Of a stretch of DNA of 64,000 nucleotides, positions 11,701-18,753 are shown piece by piece. Source of the stretch: Tritrichomonas foetus (taxonomy: Eukaryota; Parabasalia; Tritrichomonadida; Tritrichomonadidae); assembly GCA_001839685.1 (NCBI GenBank), contig MLAK01001060.1, positions 54,194-118,193 on the forward strand, read 5' to 3'. Position numbers and translations under genes: made by a program. A model generated the notes under the pieces. The model was given only the letters and a program-made list of their open reading frames with translations, made no database searches and had not been told where the DNA came from. Every line of letters starts with the position of its first letter. Positions within the stretch are counted from its first letter, which is position 1.

Positions 11701-11906
11701 ACAATCAAAAAGCTCATCAAAATGATGAAGAGGAAGAATATGAATTTTTCGAAGAAAACGATGATGGTAGCTATGAAGCAAGCCTGGATTCGGTAGTTGT
11801 AACGCCGCCTGCAAATAATGTTATTAATGGCGATGATGATAGCATGAGTTCAAAATCATCTTCATCAGTATCTTCGGTTTTTGTTGATGAACTTAATGGT
11901 GTATAA
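5712..11906 (+). CDS. Giant Ser-rich repetitive protein with a C-terminal C2 domain
   Basis: The product has 2064 residues, mostly disordered. Long poly-Ser runs followed by acidic residues (SSSSSSDDD type, likely CK2-type phosphorylation sites) alternate with Lys/Arg clusters. One folded domain is clear: a C2 domain at about residues 1600-1726, starting MTLKVTVVEARG, with Asp-bearing loops (TDIGPLDPY and TEDKFSGDRE) suited to calcium-dependent membrane binding. Upstream, a short module centred on LSQ(V/I) recurs about ten times, often paired with KKVKQ(L/M)D. The tail is very acidic. A separate N-terminal segment of about 80 residues is less biased and may fold. No family name is recognised beyond the C2 domain. 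It might be a scaffold linking membrane to cytoskeleton; that is inference. Confidence 0.85.
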   Translation: MSAGKLKITPEVINQLKQKGIFYNLTAEYFEKISESVVDSNIENATSPKIDQSKLAQKIANELVLQYLRHYNLKHTISSAKKESRNVVSPKQKESWTKRQLLFQQNSLLISQLLADHNKKFLGSQSDSLMLDEISSSANSKSGEKGKKRKIVKRKLISSSSSDASNEGKRKRVRKNIISSESDSDAAGRKRKRIVKRNDKKVLNDKKDLNDEIDEDDSYSDVQKPSTRRTRTQGKKIITKKNKKSIPPSSSDSDSESNDGHQKSDTDLSQVPPKGMKGYKGRLVAALDLIPGDSTSESELSQAAPFETNLDSWKDNKREAISELGVLCEAQGKNDTNQKIEDKNEKKGEYRDQRRNTPRPKKTTNKIHLKKNDQSMSSSDINLSQLSPIDSSKINWLKHDINSSNNGKVENPPSPLAQTRDVKIDNENKSSEEFHFSSSSSSSSESTSKKQNNNKTNTLLKQDDDKSESDLSQVPPRNMKDFLSNQHRVIDEVQNDAISSSDHSTGNSGKKKKKMVKKMKLAIPKKLVIQKSESESSSDASSTKPVSKLISNQNEKGNNKSEEDISFSSSSSSDDNKKQTLNSLNQAGNEIERSVKNLSSSAAQEEKHNYSLSNSSSDIISDSSDDSSPGPGTLDSINVPTTLNTPPNHLPDTSSYSYDSEYSDNNDNKTKSEPVSAPIDGRPHSPTRKNKFDRNDIEKKPVRNSPPKVTKNSSFSSSSSSSDDDGIEAGMTGSLLQNQSGMYSTSTLMKSEHEYDSDLSSSTTNLSQVHLKSDPEFEKLRYNSLKHANSKPENPNQFIPPQSPKQTFFNNDDNNSSADLSISVDLSKNHDNTPKKPVNSPIATRQAEKIESDSNKNDKKDVKKQEKKRPAKKKARKSKKGENSDSSSIHGVTRDVKIDDEGSSSSQLSSNEGSLVRKKHTKKVKQLDKNGNLVTASEAEINKIIGHSSDSSSRISGVDLSQISDIEYKKQSLKDLKRIKRSQFGKSFSSAKSSSSSSSSSSDDEVIPQTKPQQHQQPQKPIEKSTQKEEPKVQTREIDINENMKNAVYGDDIERDFFSGSAPLSEKEPVVAHLAPVKEEKAKKVQKSTSYSSSSSDDGASATKASSILRSELSQIDDNHGIHMQKERKKKVHQMEGDESQSTTTTSSLNSDLSQIDNNHGIRMKREKRKKVRQMDNEDDAQSSSTATTTASSTLNSDLSQIDNTHGIHMKKEKRKKVKQLDNSLGNSSTVTGSTENLSLVPAKKNLNIPQEKHKKVKEMNHALISSSGSSNLSKIPVDEISSFTENVHEAIENILIKSDLLVEQREVKVTPEITSSEQMSLHLNSELTEGEAVREVKRKVDGLLTTETTIPYVSQGLRVRAVEDDSSAVFGRLELPLNNGEMQFDSEISELDVEFDTVNGKYQKSPFIKKPYSINRTPKSYKQADFGESVTAKYRSAASSVKNASVNDSIFTFELSTSSTTQSSEDSSEMYNERDIEISDTEEEDNDVAPNKINFEIKPANSDDDGSILQQFKKNAIILSSSSDDQEDYNNKYKTTTKGGITLIMLSSSDDGEEEVKERGLASFNESIQLDNDDENETEELQQNVEYIEQQTPDFEGEMTLKVTVVEARGLKQTDIGPLDPYCFLNLKKRTHRTKTIRSATSPIWDQQFIFNFIANDTTDSSRTMLSVKIFTEDKFSGDREIAHGEINIRDLKRNTFIDEWIKLKPAPGVKKGGEVRLTLLLEPKETDILISPRKTPTTPAATFNNDDEKEIAPRTPASAYGSRFYDSSSSSTTSTIRKSSSSSSSSSSDSENENSAHIEEEEEEEEIEPAVAVLQPPQAQTPPNQQSNEYEYEEDFEEEEENAEYVEYEEEEEVNTFKINYEEDDDEDNDEKVTKKNQKIESEIEEVDFNKLNIKKTNKLDKPPKPQQKVSPSKQNGEADSSLNLATLPPLSGSEFANVSELKPIDSFEENSKFDQDDIDSSKLLNMDDDDDDVDDVDIIDHHKNDKSTKKNPKNNQKAHQNDEEEEYEFFEENDDGSYEASLDSVVVTPPANNVINGDDDSMSSKSSSSVSSVFVDELNGV
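9042..9380 (+). repeat. Three tandem LSQID...KKVKQ modules inside the C2 protein
   Basis: Three near-identical modules begin at about 9042, 9159 and 9300. Each codes S(E/D)LSQID then (N/T)HGI(H/R)M, then a basic KKVxQ(M/L) end. They are separated by Ser/Thr-rich linkers of differing length. The nucleotide similarity is high enough to suggest recent duplication within the gene. Confidence 0.8.
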
Positions 11907-12493
11907 ATTTTGAAATGAAAGAAAAATCGAATCCAATGTTATTTAATTTAAATCAAAAATATGTTCCAATTCGCTTATATTTTTGTTTTTGTTTATGTTT
12001 TTATATGTTTCTTTGTATGAATAATATAAATTTATAATTGACTTCAACATACACTTTAATTTTATTTGAAAAGTTGTCTGTAATGTCAGTAAAGGTATGC
12101 ACGATACTTTCATTCATGAATCTACAATATTCACAAGCATTCAGATTATAAGAATATAAATAGTGACTAGAATTGATGTATTTCTATTCATCCCTGAAAA
12201 TGAATTAGTTATCCAGAAAATCAACATGTAGAATTGTATGTCTATTCTCCATTCATAAAAATCGACAGATGGCAATAAATTATGAAAATTGTGTTCATGA
12301 AGTGATTTTAAGTTATAATTTGCACTCTAATGAACTTCAAATATAAAAAGATAAAACCGAAGAAGAAGGTTCCTACTATGAAAAATCTAAATTAATAGGA
12401 AAAGAAATTGGGAAAGAGAGATCCTCTTGTTTTATTTATTTAAATAAACTGATTATCAATGAATAAACTTTAGGTTAAAAAAACATTTTTTTT
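11907..12493. other. Spacer between convergent C2 and TFIIB genes
   Basis: This 587-base AT-rich gap between two 3' ends holds no gene I can support. A minus-strand stretch of about 60 codons without stops (near 12120-12320) has no start codon or recognisable motif. Confidence 0.5.
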
Positions 12494-13453
12494 TTAAGCT
12501 TTCTTGTTCAAAATTGCTTGGAATGAAGGTATTTTTGTGAGTTTGACAGAAGCAGGTTCAATTTCATTCATTCTTTGTTGAATTGTATCCTTCTTTGGGC
12601 CAACTTTGAGGCTGATTTCTTCCAATTTTCGGTGATCTTTCGGGTCCGCGCTTTTATTTGAAACATAAGCGATTACAGCAGCAATTCTAGTCTGTGGTTT
12701 CTTACCTTCGCCGATACCAGCTTCACGAAGATAGGCAGCAACATCATAGCAGGCCTGCTGAATGTCCTGGCCGAGTCCAAGCGAAGGGCAAAATCGCTTC
12801 ATACTCTCTTCGAATTTTTGCTCGAGATTTTCAAGCGATGGCAAAAGCTTAATAGTGTTCATTTCCTTTTCCATTTCACGCTTAGTTAAATTATCTGTAA
12901 AGCGAAGAATTTCGCTCATGTTTTTGGGTGATCCTTTATCTTCACATGCGTAGTAAACGCAGGCCGCATTTAATGCCTCACCTTTCTTGTTTTTAGTATG
13001 ACCTAAATCAAGAGCCTCTTTAAAAAGTTTACATGCACGATCTGAAATGCTTCGAGATAATTGGAGATTTCCGCAAAGGTTTCTGATGTTCCGGACGTGG
13101 ATCTTCAGTTTAGTGATTGATGGGTCGGCTTGAATTCGTTGATTTAATCGCGCCATTCGTTTTGCTTGTGGCGATCCATCATATTCGATTCCTGTGGCAA
13201 GTTCGTCAACCATTTCATCGCCGGCATTACTCGAACGTGACTTATCTTTGACACCGTGCTCCATCGCAAATTGTCTGTATTCGGAGGTTTCGTCAATGTA
13301 AGGAAAATCGGAAACATATCCACAATTTGAACAATAATATTCACCTGTGCGAGGTGATTCTTTGATAACATGTTCTCGTCCACAGAATGGACATTGCTCT
13401 TTTTCGATTAAATCGCGATATTGATCTGGGAGGCGCATCATTGCATTCTGCAT
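12494..13453 (-). CDS. Transcription initiation factor TFIIB
   Basis: The 319-residue product has the TFIIB architecture. An N-terminal zinc ribbon uses Cys21, Cys24, Cys41 and Cys44 (CPFC...CSNC). A reader/linker segment with SRSSNAGDE follows, then two cyclin-fold repeats at about 110-200 and 215-305. The second contains AAVIAYVSNKSA, the type of helix that contacts TBP and DNA. TFIIB bridges TBP at the promoter to RNA polymerase II. The length matches the usual 310-345 residues. The start is supported by an initiator-like element 10 bases upstream. BRF1 (Pol III) is less likely because no long C-terminal extension is present. Confidence 0.9.
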   Translation of the reverse strand: MQNAMMRLPDQYRDLIEKEQCPFCGREHVIKESPRTGEYYCSNCGYVSDFPYIDETSEYRQFAMEHGVKDKSRSSNAGDEMVDELATGIEYDGSPQAKRMARLNQRIQADPSITKLKIHVRNIRNLCGNLQLSRSISDRACKLFKEALDLGHTKNKKGEALNAACVYYACEDKGSPKNMSEILRFTDNLTKREMEKEMNTIKLLPSLENLEQKFEESMKRFCPSLGLGQDIQQACYDVAAYLREAGIGEGKKPQTRIAAVIAYVSNKSADPKDHRKLEEISLKVGPKKDTIQQRMNEIEPASVKLTKIPSFQAILNKKA

Positions 13454-13459
13454 TTTTCA

Positions 13460-13465
13460 AAATGA
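13460..13465 (-). promoter_or_regulatory. Initiator-like element TCATTT upstream of TFIIB
   Basis: On the minus strand TCATTT matches TCAYWW, giving a predicted 10-base leader before the TFIIB ATG at 13453. Confidence 0.5.
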
Positions 13466-13824
13466 GAATATAGGAAATAATTGACCATTCCGATCAAATT
13501 CAATTCAATTGGAGATTTTAAAATCTAAATTTAGGCAGATATGGAGAACGAAGTGACGAAAAAATCTGGATCGGAAACTATGCTTAGATAATCTCGTTTA
13601 AGATCTTTGGAATTCTTTTTATTTGTTTGACAATCTTCTTGTGTGTGATTTTTTCGTGATGTGAAGAATCCACAATTACGAGAGGAACTTTTTGAAATAA
13701 AAATGATTTTCAAAATTGTCATTTATACAATTTTTAAAGAAAGCAGTATTAAATGATACTTTATTTTATTCTCTGAATATGCTGACTTCATTAATATAGA
13801 TAAGAACGAATGGTTGCGGCTTCA
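13466..13824. other. Spacer upstream of TFIIB
   Basis: AT-rich sequence upstream of TFIIB. A 63-codon minus-strand reading frame (13531-13722) lies in it, with no initiator-like site and no recognisable domain. I do not call it a gene. Confidence 0.45.
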
Positions 13825-14001
13825 TTAAATGTTTAAATCAGTGTAATGTTGATTACTTTTCCATGAGCCCTGATTTTTTATTGTTGTTTCGTCAGCTCCA
13901 TCGACGAAAGCTGTATGAGAAACATCTCTTCGCATAGAATTAGTGCTAAAATTATGGTCTGGGTGGCTTGACCAAGTAATTCTCCATAAGCTTTCATTAC
14001 T
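13825..14001 (-). pseudogene. C-terminal remnant of a tyrosine recombinase/integrase
   Basis: A 58-codon minus-strand frame, opened by in-frame stops at 14002-14007 and closed by TAA at 13825-13827, has no start codon. It reads like the catalytic C-terminus of tyrosine recombinases. NSMRRDVSHTAFVDGAD matches the HxxR box and following helix, with the usual His replaced by Asn. GSWKSNQHYTDL matches the G-x-W-K-S segment and the nucleophile Tyr. Phage-type integrases and eukaryotic Crypton/DIRS-type elements share this pattern. The rest of the enzyme is missing or unrecognisable, so this is a dead relic. The family call is by eye. Confidence 0.5.
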
Positions 14002-15325
14002 TCATTAAAATATTTGTTAATTTGATGATTTTATGATCTTTACCCTAATAAATATGATAAATATCCGGGGTTAATTGAACTTTATATATGAAGTGTATTG
14101 ATGAATCATGTTTTTAAACTTTATTTTGTAAAATAGAGTATGAACGCATTTTATTCTTCATTTCGTTAACTTTTTCTGCATCTGTTTTTTGTTTTTGTTT
14201 AAGTTCGAGATGTTTTTCTCATATGTTCTTACTTCGGTTTTTATCACAATAATTATTCATCTTTTTTGAATATGTCTTCAGATTGAAGTTATAATATAAT
14301 TTTTTGAGTGATATCTGAAGTAAAATGAATCATTTCAACAAAACTTGTTATATAATAAGGACTTACTTCATATTTGTTTGGGGAAATAATAAAAATATAT
14401 TTTTATTGCATATATGTTCATTAGGTTCCAAATAAATCTTCTTATTTTCGGCTTGATCATGAATTATGCTATTTAAATGATTTTCAATTGAATATCATAA
14501 TGTTGTATCATTGATAAAGTATTTTGAATATTTAGATTTACAAAACGAATGATTGTGGTAGCAAGTTTTAATCTTTATATTATATGAATCAGAAGAAACT
14601 ATAAATATTTTAAATCAAAATGGTGGATTATATCCTTTATTAGATCTTGTTAGTGTTTCTCCTTATCCATACAACTATTGGATGATTGATGCATTTATCA
14701 AAATAATTCTACTCAACTTAATTCCATTTGATACAAAATTAACAAAGATAAATGCTCCAATAATAAACAATCTATTGGACGAAAAAACATCACTTTTGGA
14801 TGAAAAAGTAAAAATGCTGGACAATATCATCGAATTGTTTGACATTAGTCCATTATAAACTGATGTTTTGGAATTCACAATTTGAAATAATGTTATTATT
14901 ATAAAAATAAATAAATAAATAAAAAATAACTTTGATCCGAAATAAAATATACATCTTATTTTCATAATATCATCAAACATGGAACGATAATTTGATTTCC
15001 TAAATTTTTTATTTATTTGTGAATCATGAATTTGAACTTTATCTTTTCGATTTGAAATTGTGTTCCACATCATGATCGTATTCACAACTTTTTCAATATT
15101 TAAATAGCCTTATTTGTCAATTTTTTTGTTGTGATCTTAATTGAAAAAGTTATTCACATAAATTCTCTTTGAAATTGTTAATATCAATTATCGTCTTTTC
15201 AGATAACAAGTCATACTTCAATGCCACTTTTTCTTATCATTTCTTATGACTTTGAGTTCGTTTTTTAATTGATGGTCAATTGAAGAAGGTCAATTATTTG
15301 GCGCAAAGAAGATCGTTATTTTCAA
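14002..15325. other. Spacer with degenerate coding-like fragments
   Basis: About 1.3 kb lies between the recombinase relic and IFT56. On the minus strand, 14114-14290 reads as a Lys/Glu-rich coiled-coil-like segment (EKHLELKQKQKTDAEK) broken by a stop. On the plus strand, 14562-14858 is open for 98 codons with a first ATG only at 14682. Neither matches a family I know. They may be remnants of the same dead element or of other genes. Confidence 0.35.
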
Positions 15326-17008
15326 ATGATTGTCGGGAGCACCAAAAAGAAATCGCAGCCAGTCCCCAAGAAAGTCGAGGAGCTTGCTCCACCACCACCA
15401 GAAACATTTGATCAATACCTATTAAAATTCATCGAAAATCGCGACTTTTCCGCCGCTGCAACATTTATCGATTTTATCATTGAAGAATTGAATCAGCCAT
15501 CTACATCTGAGCTCCTCCTTTGGAAGGGATACTCTCTTTTCCACCTTGGTCAGTATTCAGATGCCATCGATGTGTATGAAAATTTAATCAAAAATGATCC
15601 AGACGACCTCATTCTCAACCTTTACATTTCTTCATGCCATTACTACAACGGTGATTACGAAGCAGCTAAGGCTTACGCCGAGCGTGGCCCCACTTCAGAC
15701 TTCCGGACGAGATTAATTTTCCATATCGCGCATAAGACAAACGACGAACAGGAACTTTTCCAAGCGCATTCACAGCTTGTTGGAACGCTCGAGAATCAAC
15801 TCTCTCTTGCCGCCATCCATTTCATGCGTTCTCACTATCAAGATGCGATCGAAATCTATCAGAGACTCCTCCTCCAGCACCCAGAATTTCTAGCACTGCA
15901 CGTCTACATCGCAATGTGCCAATACAAGCTCGACCAATTTGATGAATCAAATGAATCCGTCGATCAATATTTGGCGACCAACTCAGATTCGGCGGTTGCT
16001 CTCAATTTGAAGAGCTGCGACTATTTGAGGCTGTTCGATCCAGAAGTCGCAGAATCCCAGCTGCTCCAAATCAGGAAATTCAGTAGTGCTTCTTATGAGT
16101 TCATCGAAGCTTTAATCAAACACAACATTTGTGTGTTTCATGATGGAACTGATGGATTCACCATTCTGACGCCATTGGTCAGCGCTCTTCATGAGGCCAG
16201 ATATAATCTCTGCATTTTATATATGCGAGAAAACAATCCAACTGAGGCCTTCAACCTTCTCACAGACCAATTCCAAACTCTCGAGCTCAATGAGCAACTT
16301 TTGAAGGCAACCATTTATCTTGCCATAGGTCAATTAACCGCCGATACAGGGCCAATTGAAGAAGCAAACCAAATATTCAAAGAAATTGGCGAAATGGATG
16401 TGGTAACAAATACTGTTCCAGGACGCCAAGCTTTGGCGACATCTAAATTCATTGTTGGTGAATATGATGAAGTGTTGAGAATATTCAAGACAATTGAGAG
16501 CATGATGACAGAAAATGATGAATTCAATTATAATCGTGGAATGACGCTTGCTGCTCTTTCACGTTGGGCTGAAGCTGAAAGATACTTCCTTTTAGTTAAG
16601 AATGAAGCTTACACGCGTGAGATTTTTTATAGGTCTTGGCTATGCCGTTGTTACATCAAAAATAGGAAGCCTGAGGCAGCATGGAACCTTTATTCTGAAG
16701 CGACACAAACTGAAGATGCAAAAACTCTTCTTGAAATCATTTCGAATGATTGCTTCCAAAATGGCGACTACTACTATGCAATGAGAGCCTATGAAATTTT
16801 GGCAAAGTTCGAAATGGAGTCAACCCATCGTGAGGGAATGATTGCATCAGCTGTAGGTGTATTCAGAAACATCCTGTCCAGGAGAGAATCACCAGAAAGG
16901 CTCCAAGAAGTCGTAAACTGCTTAGCAGAGGACCCAGAAGCGGAACAAACACTCCAGGTAATCGTGAACTACGTCGAAAACTCAGCGCAGTTCAATGAAG
17001 GTTTCTAA
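15326..17008 (+). CDS. IFT56: Intraflagellar transport protein 56 (TTC26/DYF-13)
   Basis: The 560-residue all-helical TPR protein matches IFT56, an IFT-B subunit that helps carry motility cargo into flagella. TPR units are visible from about residue 60 (WKGYSLFHLGQYSDAIDVYE) to about 480 (NDCFQNGDYYYAMRAYEIL). Family landmarks are present in order: a HNICVFHDGTDGFTILTPL segment near 265, EARYNLCILYMR, TVPGRQALATSKF near 370, and SWLCRCYIKNRKPEAAWNLY near 450. The length equals the animal protein (about 554). The start follows a Lys/Pro-rich lead typical of the family. A strict initiator match lies only about 90 bases upstream (TCATTT near 15237). Confidence 0.9.
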   Translation: MIVGSTKKKSQPVPKKVEELAPPPPETFDQYLLKFIENRDFSAAATFIDFIIEELNQPSTSELLLWKGYSLFHLGQYSDAIDVYENLIKNDPDDLILNLYISSCHYYNGDYEAAKAYAERGPTSDFRTRLIFHIAHKTNDEQELFQAHSQLVGTLENQLSLAAIHFMRSHYQDAIEIYQRLLLQHPEFLALHVYIAMCQYKLDQFDESNESVDQYLATNSDSAVALNLKSCDYLRLFDPEVAESQLLQIRKFSSASYEFIEALIKHNICVFHDGTDGFTILTPLVSALHEARYNLCILYMRENNPTEAFNLLTDQFQTLELNEQLLKATIYLAIGQLTADTGPIEEANQIFKEIGEMDVVTNTVPGRQALATSKFIVGEYDEVLRIFKTIESMMTENDEFNYNRGMTLAALSRWAEAERYFLLVKNEAYTREIFYRSWLCRCYIKNRKPEAAWNLYSEATQTEDAKTLLEIISNDCFQNGDYYYAMRAYEILAKFEMESTHREGMIASAVGVFRNILSRRESPERLQEVVNCLAEDPEAEQTLQVIVNYVENSAQFNEGF

Positions 17009-17566
17009 TGTTTATTTATTTATATTAAATTTATTGTGCTTGTTCAATTCCAGATTTCTGCTTTTTCTTTTAAAATATTTGTTTCCATTTTCATTGAGTA
17101 TTAAATCATGAAGAAGAGTTATAAAGAGGCTACAAATGAGTTTTAAAAAAGAGTTATTTTAACTAAGTTATTAGAAATGAGTTATTTATAATAATCCCCA
17201 TCTAAGTAACTATTGGCATAATAGCATGAGAATACAAGTGTGCCAGAGCATAAATATGTCTCAAAAAATCAAATTAATTTATTCTGATCGAAAAGGTAGT
17301 AAATTTCTCTCTTTATTGTCCTCTTAATTCAATTTCTATACTGTATAGTATTTATTTTTTCTTATCAAGCTGTACAAAAGTCATTAGAAAAAAAAGAGGA
17401 TATCATATTTTTGAAAAAAAGTAAAATTTTGATCATACAATCATTTACATATATGTTATTTGTGGATATTGTTCTGCTAAAAGTATCAATTTTGCATTTT
17501 TCACGAAATGAATTGAAGCAATAAGGATATGTCACTTTTTTCGCTAATTAAACTTTTCTCATCGAA
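17009..17566. other. Spacer between IFT56 and COMMD10
   Basis: This 558-base AT-rich gap between two rightward genes contains an initiator-like site near its right end. No gene or repeat is seen. Confidence 0.55.
17532..17537 (+). promoter_or_regulatory. Initiator-like element TCACTT
   Basis: It matches TCAYWW, with the presumed +1 A at 17534, 33 bases before the COMMD10 ATG. Confidence 0.4.
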
Positions 17567-18139
17567 ATGACTGATCAAGCGAATGCCCTTCAAGAGGCCA
17601 TGCAAACAGCCGATAAAATTCCAAAGCGTCAGTTCGCCCAAGTTTTAAGACGTATCGCTATTGCTCTCAGAACAGGCAATCCCACACCATTTACAGAAGA
17701 TGACGTTCAAACTTTAATCACTTCATTCGAAATGACACCATCAGAATTCGATGCCATGTTTTCGGCCTGCTCGTACCTACTCCAGCAAGCCGCATGCTTT
17801 TCATTCGATTCAGAAAAGATACTCGCATACGCTTCCCAAAGTGGCGCAAGCGAAGACATCTCAGAGTGTTTCTCAGCCGTCTGGGACGCCGAGGGAGACG
17901 ATTTGATCGACTCAATGAAACAAAAGACAATCGCAAGCAAAGTCCTCAATAACACAGCCTGGAGATTGGACCTTAAAGCAGACGAAATCGGAAAAGCTCC
18001 AATGCGTGAGCCAGTCCTTCTTTTCGATTTGAACATACAAAACGAAAAGCCACTCACTATTCAATTCACACACGACGAACTTACACAACTGTACAATCAA
18101 ATCGAAGAGATTCAGCAAAACATTGATAAATTGACTTAA
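17567..18139 (+). CDS. COMMD10: COMM domain-containing protein, COMMD10-like
   Basis: The 190-residue product has an N-terminal helical HN domain (about 15-100) and a C-terminal COMM domain (about 125-188). The latter opens with a LNNTAWRLDLKADE strand and ends with TQLYNQIEEIQQNIDKLT. The closing helix closely resembles the end of human COMMD10 (IQAQLDSLT type). COMMD proteins form a ring with CCDC22/CCDC93 (CCC complex) in Commander, which recycles membrane proteins from endosomes. The length is close to the human protein (202). It is convergent with the F5/8 type C gene. Confidence 0.85.
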   Translation: MTDQANALQEAMQTADKIPKRQFAQVLRRIAIALRTGNPTPFTEDDVQTLITSFEMTPSEFDAMFSACSYLLQQAACFSFDSEKILAYASQSGASEDISECFSAVWDAEGDDLIDSMKQKTIASKVLNNTAWRLDLKADEIGKAPMREPVLLFDLNIQNEKPLTIQFTHDELTQLYNQIEEIQQNIDKLT

Positions 18140-18432
18140 ACTATTTTAAAAAATGGAACCTTTAAATTTAAAAAATATTGTCATTAATTTTCTTGACTTC
18201 ATATCATTATTTATTGTTTTTTGCCAACATAATCTACATTTTGTGATTCCATCTTGACCTTTTCGAATTTCCAAATATGAGTCCAATATGTATTTTTCTT
18301 CATCCATGATGCGAACTCATGAAAATAGACATTTTTCATGCACATGAAAGCGATTCACTCAATTAATATTTCTATCAATGATGTCACCTCCTATAATGTG
18401 TGTTATTCAGCGTTCGTATTGTTCATTTCTTT

Positions 18433-18636
18433 GTGCTATTCATGTCTCTGTGTTATTCATGTCTCTGTGTCATTCGTGTCTTTGTGTTATTCGTGTCTTT
18501 GTGTTATTCATGTCTCTGTGTTATTCATGTCTTTGTGTTATTCATGTCTCTGTGTTAATCATGTCTCTGTGTTATTCATGTCTCTGTGTTAATCATGTCT
18601 CTGTGTTAATCATGTCTCTGTGTTATTCATGTATTA
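18433..18636 (+). repeat. Minisatellite, 12 copies of a 17-bp unit
   Basis: Twelve head-to-tail copies of a 17-bp unit, consensus GTGTTATTCATGTCTCT, run from 18433 to 18636. They differ by single substitutions such as T/A at position 7, A/G at 10 and C/T at 16. Because 17 is not a multiple of three and the unit lacks forward stops, all three forward frames stay open, giving artificial Cys/Val/Ser-rich peptides. The array lies between the 3' ends of COMMD10 and the F5/8 type C gene. Confidence 0.95.
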
Positions 18637-18753
18637 GAGTCAACGAACCATAAAACAAAAAACGAGAGGGATAATTTTATCGTTTATTTTATTTGTCAAT
18701 GATTTTCGTATTTTTAATATATAATAGATCTGAATTATTCTGTTAATATTTGT

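Noticed and set aside
13531..13722. 63-codon minus-strand frame upstream of TFIIB
   Set aside because: No recognisable domain, no initiator-like site, and it lies in the TFIIB promoter region.
14675..15085. 136-codon minus-strand frame
   Set aside because: Composition is that of AT-rich non-coding sequence (Ile/Phe/Ser runs). The opposite strand looks more protein-like over 14562-14858.
18338..18653. Cys/Val/Ser-rich proteins coded by the 17-bp array
   Set aside because: The frames exist only because a 17-bp unit without stops keeps all three frames open; the peptides are artefacts of the repeat.
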